Notes: generated by a model from the sequence alone, not told the origin. Counted from the first letter of the stretch, positions 10,938 through 22,300 are shown. The stretch: DNA of 64,000 nucleotides from Prochlorococcus sp. AG-347-J14 (GCA_003281505.1 QCBU01000005.1:1-64000), one strand, 5' to 3'. Program-made: numbers and translations.

Positions 10938-11519
10938 TTATGAGCGAAGTTCGGTAATTTGGTTGGCCATTAATAATAGATCTTTAGGTATATCTGTACC
11001 TGTAAGGATTACATCTCCAGATATAAATCGGTTTTCAAGTGTTGAAATCAAATCATCTTTATCGATAATTTTTAATTCAATAGCTAAAAAAATTTCATCA
11101 AGTATGATTTGGTCATTCTTGCCAGACCGCAGTTCTTTTTTACAAAAATTCCATAATTCAAGAGTGGATTCATGAATAGTTTTTCTTAAATTTTTATTAT
11201 TTTCAATTTCTTCAGAATTATATTGATCAAAGGAATGTGATGATCTTACCCAAGTTAAATTACCACATAGCTTTACTGTATTATCAAGCCCTTGCTTAAC
11301 CCCTCCTTTCATGAATTGTATTAAGAGCACTTTCCTGCCAAGAGCAGCATTTCTCAGAGAGTCTCTAATGATAGATGAGTAGCTTCCTCGAAATGAAGAC
11401 TGATAAATTTGAATTTGTCCGTTTTGTGTAAATCTTTTTACGTTAGTTTTGTTAGCAGTATTTATGTTTACGACATCAAGATTTTTTTTGGAAAAAATAT
11501 TGGATGAACTAATTACCAT
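10938..11519 (-). CDS. cobO: cob(I)alamin adenosyltransferase (CobO/BtuR type)
   Basis: IIRDSLRNAALGRKVLLIQFMKGG and IILDEIFLAIE; P-loop region appears degenerate by eye. Confidence 0.75.
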   Translation of the reverse strand: MVISSSNIFSKKNLDVVNINTANKTNVKRFTQNGQIQIYQSSFRGSYSSIIRDSLRNAALGRKVLLIQFMKGGVKQGLDNTVKLCGNLTWVRSSHSFDQYNSEEIENNKNLRKTIHESTLELWNFCKKELRSGKNDQIILDEIFLAIELKIIDKDDLISTLENRFISGDVILTGTDIPKDLLLMANQITELRS

Positions 11520-11655
11520 TATTTAGATTCTTTCTACATACAGTATAATTAGAATTTATTGACGCTGCATCTAGTGTAATTTAACTTAAAAAAGGTTTAA
11601 ATAAGAGGAAACTGAATGAAAGGGACTTATTGATAAATGAATAAGAATTGAAAAT

Positions 11656-11698
11656 TGTTACAGTTGATACAAGATATTTTAGGGTGTCTCCTTAAATT
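11656..11698 (+). promoter_or_regulatory. NtcA-type activated promoter of ntcA
   Basis: TGTTACAGTTGATACA (11656-11671; one mismatch to TGTAN8TACA), N22 spacer, TAAATT -10 (11693-11698). Confidence 0.7.
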
Positions 11699-11718
11699 TT
11701 CTAATAGTCAAGATATTT

Positions 11719-12453
11719 ATGATACCTGCTTCACGAGGATTCAACCGCTTTAGTTCACAACAGTCTGGACAAAGTAAAATTAACTCTGTTGGAGAACGTT
11801 TCCCAATCAATAGAACTTTAATGGAAGTTATTAAGGGTCTAGATGGTGCAAGCACAGAAATGGTTGAGAGATCTAAAACAATATTTTTTCCTGGGGACCC
11901 TGCTGAAAGAGTTTATCTTATAAGAAGAGGCGCAGTAAGACTTTCAAGAGTCTATGAGTCAGGTGAAGAAATAACTGTTGCTCTTTTAAGAGAGAATAGT
12001 CTCTTTGGTGTGTTATCTCTTTTAACAGGCCATAGATCTGATCGTTTTTATCATGCCATAGCATTCACAAGAGTTGAAATGATAACAGCTCCTGCAAATT
12101 CTGTTTTAAGAGCTATAGAAGAAGATGCATCAGTAGGACTATTACTTTTACAGGGGCTTTCAAGTAGGATCCTGCAAACTGAAACAATGATAGAAACTCT
12201 TACTCATAGAGATATGTCATCTCGTTTAGTAAGTTTTTTAATGGTTCTTTGTCGAGACTTCGGAGTTGCAGGTGAAAAAGGTATTACAATAGACCTAAGA
12301 CTTTCACATCAGGCAATTGCTGAAGCCATTGGTTCTACAAGAGTAACCATTACAAGATTATTGGGAGATTTAAAGGACTCAGGACTTCTTAATATTGAAA
12401 GAAAAAAGATCACAGTTTTCGATCCAATTGCTCTTGCAAAAAGATTTAATTGA
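11719..12453 (+). CDS. ntcA: global nitrogen regulator NtcA (CRP family)
   Basis: CRP-type fold with [33 protein letters not shown]. Confidence 0.97.
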   Translation: MIPASRGFNRFSSQQSGQSKINSVGERFPINRTLMEVIKGLDGASTEMVERSKTIFFPGDPAERVYLIRRGAVRLSRVYESGEEITVALLRENSLFGVLSLLTGHRSDRFYHAIAFTRVEMITAPANSVLRAIEEDASVGLLLLQGLSSRILQTETMIETLTHRDMSSRLVSFLMVLCRDFGVAGEKGITIDLRLSHQAIAEAIGSTRVTITRLLGDLKDSGLLNIERKKITVFDPIALAKRFN

Positions 12454-12492
12454 TTCATCATAAATTATGATGTACTGAGTATATGCAAAAGT

Positions 12493-13458
12493 GTGGCTTG
12501 GATTTTAATTGTTTTTTTAATATTACTAGGGGGATTAATTGCACCATTTGGGGATATTCTTGGAACAAAAATTGGTAAAGCTAGATTTAGTATTTTAAAA
12601 TTAAGACCGAAAAAAACAGCAACTATAATAACTATAATTACTGGTGGCTTTATCAGTTCAATATCAATCGGTTTATTGATTTTAGTAAGTGAAGAATTCA
12701 GACAAAGACTTTTTGTTGATATCCCTTTTTTGCAAAAAACTTTAGATGAAAGTAAAAAGGCTTTAATCCCTCTACAGGAAGAACGAATGGAACTTGAAGG
12801 TAAAATTATTAAAAAAGAAGCGGAGTTAAATCAATTAAAAAATAATATTAAAGAATTTAGGAGAGGTAATGTTGTTATTAAAAGAGGACAAACTTTATTT
12901 ATTGCTGAGATTAATTCCAGCGCAAATATAAAACAAGACTTAACAAAAATCTTTAATGAAGCTGATAAGTTTGTTAGGAAAATTGTTATCCCAATTAATA
13001 AAGAAGCAAAAAATATTCTTTTGTGGAGACCAAGCGATATTAGAAAAATTGAGACAATAGCTAGTAGAGGTGGTAACCGGATTTTGTTAATCAAATCTGC
13101 AACAAATGTTTTAAGAGGTGATAATTATGTTTTTGTATCTCCTGATTTATTAGAGAATAAATTAATAGTCAAAAAAGGGGATGTTATTACAAGATTAATT
13201 CTGGAAGAAAGTGATTTAAATCTTAAATCAATAAATTTAAAAATTAAATCATTGCTCAGAGAAACAAGGGATGAAATTAAGTCAAAAGGATCACAAGTTA
13301 ATGAAATTAATACAAATGGAAATTTTGTAAAAAAAATTAGAGACTTTCTTCAAGAAAATCAAAATATAAAATTTAAGTTAGAAGTAGTGTCTTTGAGAGA
13401 TAGTAAAACTGTAGAACCTATAGTGGTTGAAATAAATATTTTAAAAATTGCGTCTTAG
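12493..13458 (+). CDS. DUF3084-like membrane/coiled-coil protein
   Basis: MAWILIVFLILLGGLIAPFGDILGTKIGKARFSILKLRPKKTA N-terminus, coiled coil, downstream of ntcA. Confidence 0.75.
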   Translation: MAWILIVFLILLGGLIAPFGDILGTKIGKARFSILKLRPKKTATIITIITGGFISSISIGLLILVSEEFRQRLFVDIPFLQKTLDESKKALIPLQEERMELEGKIIKKEAELNQLKNNIKEFRRGNVVIKRGQTLFIAEINSSANIKQDLTKIFNEADKFVRKIVIPINKEAKNILLWRPSDIRKIETIASRGGNRILLIKSATNVLRGDNYVFVSPDLLENKLIVKKGDVITRLILEESDLNLKSINLKIKSLLRETRDEIKSKGSQVNEINTNGNFVKKIRDFLQENQNIKFKLEVVSLRDSKTVEPIVVEINILKIAS

Positions 13459-13896
13459 ATGCCTAGAGTAATAACTATTGATCCTGGAAAAAGTAAATGC
13501 GGCTTAGTCTTAGCTGATGTAAGTGAAAAAAAAGTTTATGAAGCGATTATTGTTAAAAGTGAATTACTTGAGAATTATGTTAGAAAATTAATTACTTCTG
13601 AGGAAATATCAAAAATTATTATTGGCAATGGTACAACTAGTAGAGAAATCCGAGAAAAACTATATTTTTTTAAAAAAGAAATAATAACTTATGAGGAAAA
13701 AAATACTACCTACAGGGCTAAAGCAAGATACTTCCAACTTTTTCCAATTAGTGGTCTAAAGTTTTTAATGCCTAAAGAGATTTTTATACTTAATAAAAAC
13801 CTTGATGCGATATCAGCTTTGATAATTTTAGAAGATTATTGCAATATGAAATTTACTTTACGTCAAAATATAGATTTTAAAACTTGGCTGAGATAG
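13459..13896 (+). CDS. RuvC/YqgF-like RNase H-fold protein
   Basis: MPRVITIDPGKSKCGLVLAD and IIIGNGTTSR motifs. Confidence 0.65.
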   Translation: MPRVITIDPGKSKCGLVLADVSEKKVYEAIIVKSELLENYVRKLITSEEISKIIIGNGTTSREIREKLYFFKKEIITYEEKNTTYRAKARYFQLFPISGLKFLMPKEIFILNKNLDAISALIILEDYCNMKFTLRQNIDFKTWLR

Positions 13897-14134
13897 TGAA
13901 TTTATATTCATTACCTGCTTCTAGTTCATAATCTTTTTTTAATAAAAATCTCAATAAGGCATCCTCAATTAATGCTCTTCCCAAAGGTGGATTTACCATT
14001 AATAAACCTTTATGAAAGGACCATGTAAAAGTCCACTTAAATTGACTAGCTTCCACAACCCCCCGTATTTGCTTTTTTGAGAAGCAATATTCCTTAACAC
14101 TTACATTGGCAATCGTTTCAGGTTTTGAACGCAT
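13877..14134 (-). CDS. DUF3146-like conserved cyanobacterial protein
   Basis: 85 aa; family from memory. Confidence 0.65.
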   Translation of the reverse strand: MRSKPETIANVSVKEYCFSKKQIRGVVEASQFKWTFTWSFHKGLLMVNPPLGRALIEDALLRFLLKKDYELEAGNEYKFTISAKF

Positions 14135-14137
14135 TTT

Positions 14138-14737
14138 TTAAAGTTGGTCTTTGTCAAAAGAATTTAATTCATTAATTATATATTCTTCTTTTTTAGTATT
14201 TAGTTGTTCGAGGGACTCTATTACTCTCTTGTATACTTTATCAAGTATTGATTTTTCTTCTGGAGAAATATTTCCTAATACATGTGAAATAGTATTGCTA
14301 TTCTTACCTTCGATTAATGGAGGTGACCCAATACCAATTCTTATTCTCTTAAAATTTTGCGTCTGTAATTGTTCAATGATGCTTCGCAACCCATTATGGC
14401 CACCTGAGCTTCCTTTTCTTCTAAATCTTATTTTTCCAAGGGGGAGATCTTTATCATCGACAATTACTAAAATCTGATCTAGATTTATTTTGTACCAATC
14501 AACTATTGCTCGAACAGCATCACCACTATTATTCATAAACGTATTTGGTAAAAATATTCTGAAAGTAGAATTATTAATTTGAAATTCTGAGCAGGAACTT
14601 TTAAGTTTATCTTTTAATAGAAAATTTGAATTATATTTCTTCGATAGATTTTTAAGAAGTAAAAACCCTATGTTATGTCTACTTTTTGAATACTTTTTAC
14701 CAGGATTTCCTAATCCAATTAAAAATATTTCATTCAT
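14138..14737 (-). CDS. pth: peptidyl-tRNA hydrolase
   Basis: IGLGNPGKKYSKSRHNIGF, GGHNGLRSI. Confidence 0.95.
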   Translation of the reverse strand: MNEIFLIGLGNPGKKYSKSRHNIGFLLLKNLSKKYNSNFLLKDKLKSSCSEFQINNSTFRIFLPNTFMNNSGDAVRAIVDWYKINLDQILVIVDDKDLPLGKIRFRRKGSSGGHNGLRSIIEQLQTQNFKRIRIGIGSPPLIEGKNSNTISHVLGNISPEEKSILDKVYKRVIESLEQLNTKKEEYIINELNSFDKDQL

Positions 14738-14881
14738 AATGGATCTCTCAATTCCTTTCCATTGAGAATTGTAAATATAATAATCAAACTATAGCCCAGT
14801 AAACTAAAACTTAAGTTCTAAAAAAGGTTATTTAATAAATATCCAAATTAATGGAATAACTTTTTGGGAGAGTTTTAAAAT

Positions 14882-15082
14882 CTAGTTTCCGTTCCAATCA
14901 ACTGAGAAACCTTGTAATAAGAGCGATTGGTTATAAATTTGTAGAAGGATAACTAAAAAAACCAAAAGTAGTAAACCAATCACTGTCATGATAGGAACTG
15001 CTCCCCAACCGGGTACAACTTTTCCTTGACCTGAATTGCCAATTGCTTTTAAAAGAGTTCCTAAGGCTGTTTTTTGACCCAT
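14882..15082 (-). CDS. psbH: photosystem II protein H
   Basis: [51 protein letters not shown]. Confidence 0.96.
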   Translation of the reverse strand: MGQKTALGTLLKAIGNSGQGKVVPGWGAVPIMTVIGLLLLVFLVILLQIYNQSLLLQGFSVDWNGN

Positions 15083-15115
15083 TTGAGTTCACTAAATCTA
15101 ATATTATTTCGCTAT

Positions 15116-15133
15116 TGTATAAGAACTTATACA
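15116..15133. promoter_or_regulatory. inverted repeat at the centre of the psbH/psbN divergent promoter
   Basis: TGTATAAG-AA-CTTATACA; each arm reads as a TATACA-like -10 on its outward strand. Confidence 0.5.
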
Positions 15134-15161
15134 TAATTTGTTTACAAACTTAGCAAAATTG

Positions 15162-15314
15162 ATGCAAACTTTATCATCTGCTCCAGATCCTGCAGTTTCC
15201 ATAGCAGTAACAATTCTGGCATTACTTCTAGCTTTAACCGGTTTTGGTCTTTGGACTGCATTTGGGCCTAAAGCTGCAAAGCTTACAGATCCTTGGGATG
15301 ATCATGATGATTAA
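15162..15314 (+). CDS. psbN: PsbN protein
   Basis: Not in ORF track; MQTLSSAPDPAVSIAVTILALLLALTGFGLWTAFGPKAAKLTDPWDDHDD (50 aa). Confidence 0.95.
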   Translation: MQTLSSAPDPAVSIAVTILALLLALTGFGLWTAFGPKAAKLTDPWDDHDD

Positions 15315-15422
15315 ACCCTCTTAAAGTATTTCAAAATTTTCCAAAACTACAAAAAGTAAACATTTAATCATACTTTAATTATAAATTTAATAGGATATAT
15401 TTTTTACAGCAAAAGTAATTCC

Positions 15423-15551
15423 ATGCTCGCCTTAAAAATCTCTGTTTACACGATTGTTTTTTTCTTTGTTGGAATATTTCTATTTGGATTTTTAGCAAGT
15501 GATCCAACAAGAACACCAAACAGAAAAGACCTAGAAAGTCCTCAAGATTAA
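15423..15551 (+). CDS. psbI: photosystem II reaction center protein I
   Basis: Not in ORF track; [42 protein letters not shown] (42 aa). Confidence 0.95.
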
Positions 15552-15574
15552 TCTCTGTAAATAAAATTTAAAAA

Positions 15575-17563
15575 TTGTTATCTGGAATTTCTAAAAAAAT
15601 AATATTTTCTTCTGTTCTGTTTTTTAATTTTCTACAGCCATCAGAATCAGCTGAATTTCAAAAAATTAATAATATCGATAATTTAAATTTTACTTTTTCA
15701 AAAAAAATATCTAATAAAGAAAATTCATTAATTTCGTATGAACATTTTGATGATAATAGGATATATGTAAATTTACATCAGAACAATCATGATTCACTTT
15801 TAGTAGCCAATACCCAAAAGCAGCAAGATTTAATAATCCAATCTGATAAACAGTCTGAAATAAATGATGTTATTTACGCAGAAGGAAATGTATCCGTTTC
15901 TTATAGAGGCAAAAGGCTTAAAGCAGATACTTTAATTTACGATAAGTTAAATAAAAAAATTAGTGCTAAGGGAAATATAGTTTTGGAATTAGGAGATCAA
16001 TTCTTCAAAGTCGCACAACTAGAGTACAATTTTATTAGCGAAAAAGGGTATTTATTAGATGTTGAAGGTTCTATTAATACCAATACTTTGATAGATGACT
16101 TATCGTCAAATTTCAGCTTATTAGACTCTAATAAGATAGAAAACTTACTTGAATTTAATAAAAAAGAAGTTTTAAATACTCCTGGCAAGGTTGAAAATTG
16201 GTTATTTTTTACAGATAAAATATCTATAGATGGCCAAAAATGGGAAAGTAAGAAGGCTGTATTTAGTAATGATTTACTTGAATCTAAACAGGTAAAATTA
16301 GCCATTAATTCATTAAAAGTTATTTCTGAAGAAGAGAAATTACGATTTGAGTCATCAATAAACTATTTAATATTTGAAGATAAAGTTTCAATTCCATTTT
16401 GGCTTGGAGGTAGATCTTTAAAAAAGTCTGGAGAATTCTTTGACTTTGAAAATAGGTGGAATTTGGGATATGAAAACTTAGATAAGGATGGATATTTTAT
16501 TGGTAGGAAATTTGACTCGATAGATATTTCTGATGATTTTGTTCTTAATTTAGAGCCGCAATTTCTAATTCAAAGGTCATTAAAAGGGTACACAAAAAGT
16601 TTTGTAAAGAAGGACGAATCAATCACTTCAGATAGGGTTAAGAGAAATACAAGTTTTGAAGATAATTTTGCTCTAAATTCTCAGATAAAAGGCACGATAA
16701 AAAATTGGGATTTAGAAATAGAAAAGAATTTAAATTCTCTTGATTTTGATAAATTTTCAGATGCATTTAGATTTAAAACTGAATTGATTAAAGAAATTGA
16801 TTTATTAGATTCAAAATGGGAAAAAAGTTTTTATGGAATTTATAGGGAGAGAGTTTGGAATGGTTCATTGGGTGAAGCAGAAATTTACTCAGGTTATGGT
16901 TCAAAATTGCAAAAAGAAAATAATTGGATTGTTGATGGCATTAAAAAGTCAGAATTTTTATCCTTCGATTTGGCCAACATAACAGCAGAGGCTTTGAATA
17001 CTAAAGAATTGCTAACTAACCTAAAAGGTAATTTGTTTTATTCTCTTGAACAGAAATTTCCAATTAGTTTTAAAGATCCTAAAAAGAAATCTATTGATAT
17101 TTCTTATAAGTATATTCCTGAACCAATCACAAAAGGCTTAAGTCTTAATACGAGTTTGGAAGCATCATATTCTTTCTATGAAAATGGAGATCATCAAGAA
17201 TATTTAGGATTAGGTGTAGGCCCAGAATTAATATTTGGTAATTTTAAAAATAAAACTTTTGATTATACTCGTATAAGCCTTTTGCCTTTCTATAAATTTG
17301 ATAGTGGTAGTAGTGTTTTTAAGTTTGATCAGAATTATGAGAACTTCACCTTAGATATTTCTTTAGATCAGCAATTATATGGACCATTTATTCTCAAAAG
17401 TTTTGGGATTTTGAACTTAACAAATGATTCAAATAACTATGGTGAATTTATAGACTCTAAGATTTCTTTAAATTGGAAAAAAAGATCCTATGAATTTGGT
17501 ATTTTTTATCAACCTCATAATCAAGCAGGGGGTATTTCTTTTACGCTCTATGGATTTAAATAG
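15575..17563 (+). CDS. DUF3769 / OstA-like organic-solvent-tolerance, outer-membrane beta-barrel related protein
   Basis: Signal-like N-terminus, OstA-like segment NDVIYAEGNVSVSYRGKRLKADTLIYDKLNKKISAKGNI, beta-strand-rich C-terminus. Confidence 0.7.
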   Translation: MLSGISKKIIFSSVLFFNFLQPSESAEFQKINNIDNLNFTFSKKISNKENSLISYEHFDDNRIYVNLHQNNHDSLLVANTQKQQDLIIQSDKQSEINDVIYAEGNVSVSYRGKRLKADTLIYDKLNKKISAKGNIVLELGDQFFKVAQLEYNFISEKGYLLDVEGSINTNTLIDDLSSNFSLLDSNKIENLLEFNKKEVLNTPGKVENWLFFTDKISIDGQKWESKKAVFSNDLLESKQVKLAINSLKVISEEEKLRFESSINYLIFEDKVSIPFWLGGRSLKKSGEFFDFENRWNLGYENLDKDGYFIGRKFDSIDISDDFVLNLEPQFLIQRSLKGYTKSFVKKDESITSDRVKRNTSFEDNFALNSQIKGTIKNWDLEIEKNLNSLDFDKFSDAFRFKTELIKEIDLLDSKWEKSFYGIYRERVWNGSLGEAEIYSGYGSKLQKENNWIVDGIKKSEFLSFDLANITAEALNTKELLTNLKGNLFYSLEQKFPISFKDPKKKSIDISYKYIPEPITKGLSLNTSLEASYSFYENGDHQEYLGLGVGPELIFGNFKNKTFDYTRISLLPFYKFDSGSSVFKFDQNYENFTLDISLDQQLYGPFILKSFGILNLTNDSNNYGEFIDSKISLNWKKRSYEFGIFYQPHNQAGGISFTLYGFK

Positions 17564-18187
17564 CTATAACAAATTAGTATTAAATTTTATGTAAGGCAAT
17601 TGGTTAAATTTATTTTCTATTAAATTTTCATTCTCAAGTAGTGTTGAAGTAGCATCCCATTCTCCTGATAAAAACATTTTTCTTGAGCTTTTCTTAATTT
17701 CAAGATTGAAATTGAAATCTTTTGATTTTGCTAAGGATTGTTTCAAATCAATTTCTAAAAATAAAATTTTATTATCGCAATAGTTTTGAATTTCTTCTAT
17801 TGATTCTTTAGGTAGCGTAAAACAGGGAATTCCTATCGCGATACAGTTACTATAAAAAATGTCGGCGAAACTCTCACCTATGATTGCTTTTATGCCCCAT
17901 CTCATAAGCGCTTGAGGTGCATGTTCTCTGCTGGAACCACATCCAAAATTGCTATTAACAACAAGTATTGAGGCATTCTTGTTTTCCTCTAAGTCAAAAG
18001 GATGCCTTCCTTTTAAAGTTTTTCTATCATCTTCAAAAACAGATTCACCCAATGATTCAAAGTTAACACACTTCAAAAAACGCGCTGGAATTATTCTATC
18101 CGTATCGATGTCGTTGCCAATCAATGAGATACATTGCCCGTTCATATTTGAAATTTTTCCAATTGGCGGGTTAAACTTTGAAGTCAT
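17564..18187 (-). CDS. leuD: 3-isopropylmalate dehydratase small subunit
   Basis: DTDRIIPARFLK, NFGCGSSREHAPQAL. Confidence 0.96.
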   Translation of the reverse strand: MTSKFNPPIGKISNMNGQCISLIGNDIDTDRIIPARFLKCVNFESLGESVFEDDRKTLKGRHPFDLEENKNASILVVNSNFGCGSSREHAPQALMRWGIKAIIGESFADIFYSNCIAIGIPCFTLPKESIEEIQNYCDNKILFLEIDLKQSLAKSKDFNFNLEIKKSSRKMFLSGEWDATSTLLENENLIENKFNQLPYIKFNTNLL

Positions 18188-19593
18188 TAGTTGATAAATT
18201 CTCTGACGTCACTGACTTTGCCATTAATTGCAGCAGCAGCAACCATGGCTGGACTCATTAGAAGTGTTCTTCCACTAGGAGATCCTTGCCTGCCCTTGAA
18301 ATTTCTATTGCTAGAACTAGCACTAACTTGATTACCTATTAGCTTATCTGAATTCATTGCTAAACACATTGAGCAGCCTGGCTCTCTCCATTGAAAGCCA
18401 GAATTTTTAAATATTTGATCAAGCCCTTCTTCTTTTGCTTCATTCGCTACTTTTTCTGAACCAGGGACTACGAATGCTTTTACTTTTTTTGATACTTTTT
18501 GTTCTCTTAAAACTTTAGCTGCAACTCTTAAGTCACTAATTCTTCCATTTGTGCAACTGCCTATGAAACAAACATCTACAGGAGTATCTTTTATTGATTC
18601 TCCTGGCTTGAAACCCATATATTCATAAGCCTCTTCAGCAACTAATTTGTCACTTGGTGACAAGTCATTTATATGAGGTATTTGTTGATTAATGCTTATA
18701 CTTTGACCGGGAGTAATCCCCCAGGTTACGGTTGGTTCTACCTTAGAAGCATCTAATTTAATTACATCATCATAAATTGAATTTTCATCGCTTTTTAATG
18801 ATTTCCACCATATGAGCGCTTTATCCCAATGCTCAGTTTTTGGAGCACATAATTTATTTTTAATGTAACTAAAGGTCTTTTCATCAGGGTTAATGTAGCC
18901 GCATCTTGCTCCTCCCTCAATAGACATATTGCATATCGTCATCCTTTCTTCCATTGATAATTCATGTATCGCAGGCCCTGCGAATTCATATGCGAAACCT
19001 ACTCCTGCCTTTACACCAAGTTTATTAATGATGTGAAGGACTAAATCCTTAGCATAAACACCCTTAGATAATTTATTGTCACACCAAATCTGCCTCACTT
19101 TCAATTTGTTCATGGCTAAGGTTTGGGTGGCAAGAACGTCTCTTACTTGACTTGTACCTATCCCAAAAGCAATTGAACCAAAAGCTCCATGAGTTGAAGT
19201 ATGTGAATCTCCGCAAGCTATTGTCATTCCTGGCTGAGTTAGGCCTAATTCCGGTGCTACTACATGAACTATTCCTTGATTACCACTACCAATATTAAAA
19301 AATCTTATTTTATGTTCTAAGCAATTCTTTTCAAGTGTTTCAATCATCTGTTCAGCGAGATTATCTTTGAATGGCCTGCTCTGATTGTCTGTTGGCACAA
19401 TATGATCAACGGTAGCAACAGTTCTATCAGGGAATTTAACTTTTAAGTTTTTGTCTTTTAAAGCGCCAAATGCTTGAGGACTTGTAACTTCATGGATAAG
19501 ATGAAGACCAATAAAAATTTGATCAGATCCACCTGGAAGTCTTGAAACTTTGTGTAAATCCCAAACTTTATCAAATAAGGTATCTTGACTCAA
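18187..19593 (-). CDS. leuC: 3-isopropylmalate dehydratase large subunit
   Basis: [33 protein letters not shown]. Confidence 0.97.
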   Translation of the reverse strand: MSQDTLFDKVWDLHKVSRLPGGSDQIFIGLHLIHEVTSPQAFGALKDKNLKVKFPDRTVATVDHIVPTDNQSRPFKDNLAEQMIETLEKNCLEHKIRFFNIGSGNQGIVHVVAPELGLTQPGMTIACGDSHTSTHGAFGSIAFGIGTSQVRDVLATQTLAMNKLKVRQIWCDNKLSKGVYAKDLVLHIINKLGVKAGVGFAYEFAGPAIHELSMEERMTICNMSIEGGARCGYINPDEKTFSYIKNKLCAPKTEHWDKALIWWKSLKSDENSIYDDVIKLDASKVEPTVTWGITPGQSISINQQIPHINDLSPSDKLVAEEAYEYMGFKPGESIKDTPVDVCFIGSCTNGRISDLRVAAKVLREQKVSKKVKAFVVPGSEKVANEAKEEGLDQIFKNSGFQWREPGCSMCLAMNSDKLIGNQVSASSSNRNFKGRQGSPSGRTLLMSPAMVAAAAINGKVSDVREFIN

Positions 19594-19606
19594 TTTGTAA
19601 AAATAG

Positions 19607-20881
19607 TTACTTACTATTCGATAATAGGATTAATCTGAGGCTGTTCAAACACACATTTACACTTAGTGTTTGAATTTCTACTCTATTTCGGGTTGAGTTA
19701 AATAGTTTTCTTATTTTAGTTAAATGATTATTCGGTCCAGAAATTGATATATAGACAAGTCCAACCGGTTTATCTTGACTGCCTCCGTTAGGACCTGCTA
19801 TTCCACTAATTGCTATTGCCCAATCTGCTCCTAATTTCTCTCTTACATTAATTGCCATGGACTCACAAACTTCTTCAGAAACAGCTCCATATTTTGTAAG
19901 CTTCTCTTCAGAAATATTTAATAATGAATTTTTTAGCTCATTACTGTAGGAAACAATACTACCTTTAAAAACTTTAGATGAGCCTGATATTGATGTTAGT
20001 GATGAAGACAGAAGGCCTCCGGTGCAGGACTCAGCAAAAACAATAGTTTGGTTCCTCTCGGTTAATTCTTTTATTAAAACGCTTGGAAGAGTATCATTAT
20101 CCTCTCCAAAAATAAATTTCGAAAAATCTTTTTTTAATTTTTCTTTTACAGGTTTAATTATATTTTTTGCTTCTAGGTCATTCTTTGCTCGCGCTGTGAT
20201 TCTTAGTTTAACCTCTCCTAAGTTTGCATATGGAGCAACAGTCGGGTTTTTAAGATTAAATAGATCATCAATTTTTTCTGCAACACTAGATTCTCCAATA
20301 CCTGCAAATTTAAGAGTGTTTGAATAAAAGGAATAATCATCTGAGAATTTGGTTTTAATGAAATCACACGCCGTCTCTTCCCACATAGTTTTCATTTCAC
20401 TTGGTACTCCAGGGAAAGTAAGAATAGTAAATCCTTTTATTGGTTCCCATATCATTCCTGGGGCAGTGCCCCTAGGGTTATTAATTATTTGAGCATTTTT
20501 TGGGAAGAGACATTGTTTCCTTAAGCTAGATGAATCGTCCTGGAGTTTTGAGTTTGACAGTTTTTGTTTAATTTCATCCCATAAGTGCGGCCTTTCAAAG
20601 AGAGTTACATTAAAAGATTTGGCTATTGCTTCAGTCGTTAAGTCATCTGGGGTGGGTCCCAAGCCACCAGTTGTAATTAGAAGATTACTTCTTTTCGATA
20701 TTTCTTGAATTACTTTTATAATTCGATCATAATTATCACCTACAGTTGATTGTCTAAAGTGATTTAAGCCTAATTGAGATAACTGTTCAGAAATCCATTG
20801 AGCATTTGTATTTATAATATTTCCTAAGAGTAGCTCTGTTCCAATAGAAAGAATTTCAACTCCCTTGGAGCTAGGACTCAT
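19607..20881 (-). CDS. cinA: CinA family competence/damage-inducible protein
   Basis: [47 protein letters not shown]. Confidence 0.95.
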   Translation of the reverse strand: MSPSSKGVEILSIGTELLLGNIINTNAQWISEQLSQLGLNHFRQSTVGDNYDRIIKVIQEISKRSNLLITTGGLGPTPDDLTTEAIAKSFNVTLFERPHLWDEIKQKLSNSKLQDDSSSLRKQCLFPKNAQIINNPRGTAPGMIWEPIKGFTILTFPGVPSEMKTMWEETACDFIKTKFSDDYSFYSNTLKFAGIGESSVAEKIDDLFNLKNPTVAPYANLGEVKLRITARAKNDLEAKNIIKPVKEKLKKDFSKFIFGEDNDTLPSVLIKELTERNQTIVFAESCTGGLLSSSLTSISGSSKVFKGSIVSYSNELKNSLLNISEEKLTKYGAVSEEVCESMAINVREKLGADWAIAISGIAGPNGGSQDKPVGLVYISISGPNNHLTKIRKLFNSTRNRVEIQTLSVNVCLNSLRLILLSNSK

Positions 20882-22149
20882 TTAATTGAAGCTTCAAGTT
20901 TGCCTTCATAAAGAGGAAAACGATTACATAAGGTTAATACTCTTTCTTTACATTGACTTTCAATTTGTGAATCGTCTGGGTTTAGTAATCTATCAGCAAT
21001 AATTTCGCCAACTTCAGCAAAAGCATTCTCATTAAAGCCTCTAGTAGTTAAAGCGGCAGTTCCCAACCTTAGTCCGCTGGTTACAAAAGGTGATTCAGGG
21101 TCGAATGGAACGGTATTTTTGTTTGCAGTGATATTCACTTCACTTACGAGCAAGTCAGCAATTTTACCAGTCATATTGATACTTCTTAAATCGAGTAAAA
21201 CAATATGGTTATCAGTTCCTCCACTCACGATATTGATACCTCTATTTATTAAAGTTAAAGCTAGAACTTTTGCATTTTTGATTACTTGTTGGGAATATTT
21301 AACGAAATCTGGCTGCAAGGCTTCTCCAAATGCAACTGCTTTAGCTGCAATTATATGTTCGAGGGGGCCGCCCTGAGTTCCAGGGAAAACAGATTTATCA
21401 AATTTCTTTCCAAATTCTGCATCATTACATAAGATAAGCCCCCCTCTAGGCCCTCTTAATGTTTTGTGAGTAGTTGTAGTTACTACATCACAATAAGGGA
21501 TTGGATTTGGGTGAAGTTTACTTGCTACAAGACCGGCAATATGTGCAATATCAGCCATTAAGAAAGCACCAACTTCATCTGCAATATTTCTAAATGATTC
21601 AAAATCGATTGTTCTTGGATAAGCAGAATATCCGCAAATGATCAATTTTGGTTTTGTTTCAAGTGCTATTTCTCTTATTTCATCAAAATTTAATTCACTA
21701 GTTTCTTTATTTACACCATAGTGAACTGCATTGAACCACTTACCACTCATATTTACTGGAGATCCATGAGTTAGGTGTCCACCATGAGATAAATCCATCC
21801 CCATGATTGTGTCGCCAGGTTTAAGTAGACTTAGGAAAACAGCAGCATTTGCCTGTGCTCCACTATGGGGTTGAACATTAGCCCAATTTGCATTAAATAA
21901 TTTTTTCGCTCTCTGAATAGCTAATTCTTCGATCTCATCAACAAATTCACATCCCCCGTAATATCTTTTTTGAGGTAATCCCTCTGCGTATTTATTTGTA
22001 AGGACTGATCCTTGAGCCTGCATGACGGCATTTGATGCAAAATTTTCACTTGCTATTAACTCAAGATGAGTTTCCTGTCTATTTTTTTCAGAATTTATAA
22101 AGTTTGATATTACTGGATCACTTTCTTTAAGATTTTGAAGAATATTCAT
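20878..22149 (-). CDS. glyA: serine hydroxymethyltransferase
   Basis: [36 protein letters not shown]. Confidence 0.98.
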   Translation of the reverse strand: MNILQNLKESDPVISNFINSEKNRQETHLELIASENFASNAVMQAQGSVLTNKYAEGLPQKRYYGGCEFVDEIEELAIQRAKKLFNANWANVQPHSGAQANAAVFLSLLKPGDTIMGMDLSHGGHLTHGSPVNMSGKWFNAVHYGVNKETSELNFDEIREIALETKPKLIICGYSAYPRTIDFESFRNIADEVGAFLMADIAHIAGLVASKLHPNPIPYCDVVTTTTHKTLRGPRGGLILCNDAEFGKKFDKSVFPGTQGGPLEHIIAAKAVAFGEALQPDFVKYSQQVIKNAKVLALTLINRGINIVSGGTDNHIVLLDLRSINMTGKIADLLVSEVNITANKNTVPFDPESPFVTSGLRLGTAALTTRGFNENAFAEVGEIIADRLLNPDDSQIESQCKERVLTLCNRFPLYEGKLEASIK

Positions 22150-22226
22150 TGAATTTGATAAGTAATACTCATAATATAGACGATATTTTTTAGAAAAATA
22201 TAAAAAGAATATTTCATAATTTTAAA

Positions 22227-22300
22227 CGCGCCTGGAGAGATTCGAACTCCCGACACCCTGATCCGTAGTCAGGTGCTCTAATCCACTGAGCTACAGGCGC
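22227..22300 (-). tRNA. tRNA-Arg (ACG)
   Basis: rc GCGCCTGTAGCTCAGTGGATTAGAGCACCTGACTACGGATCAGGGTGTCGGGAGTTCGAATCTCTCCAGGCGC folds as a tRNA, anticodon ACG. Confidence 0.93.

Noticed and set aside
10933-11175. Plus-strand ORF antisense to cobO
   Set aside because: Shadow ORF within a conserved gene.
14151-14477. 108-aa plus-strand ORF inside pth
   Set aside because: Antisense shadow of a conserved CDS.
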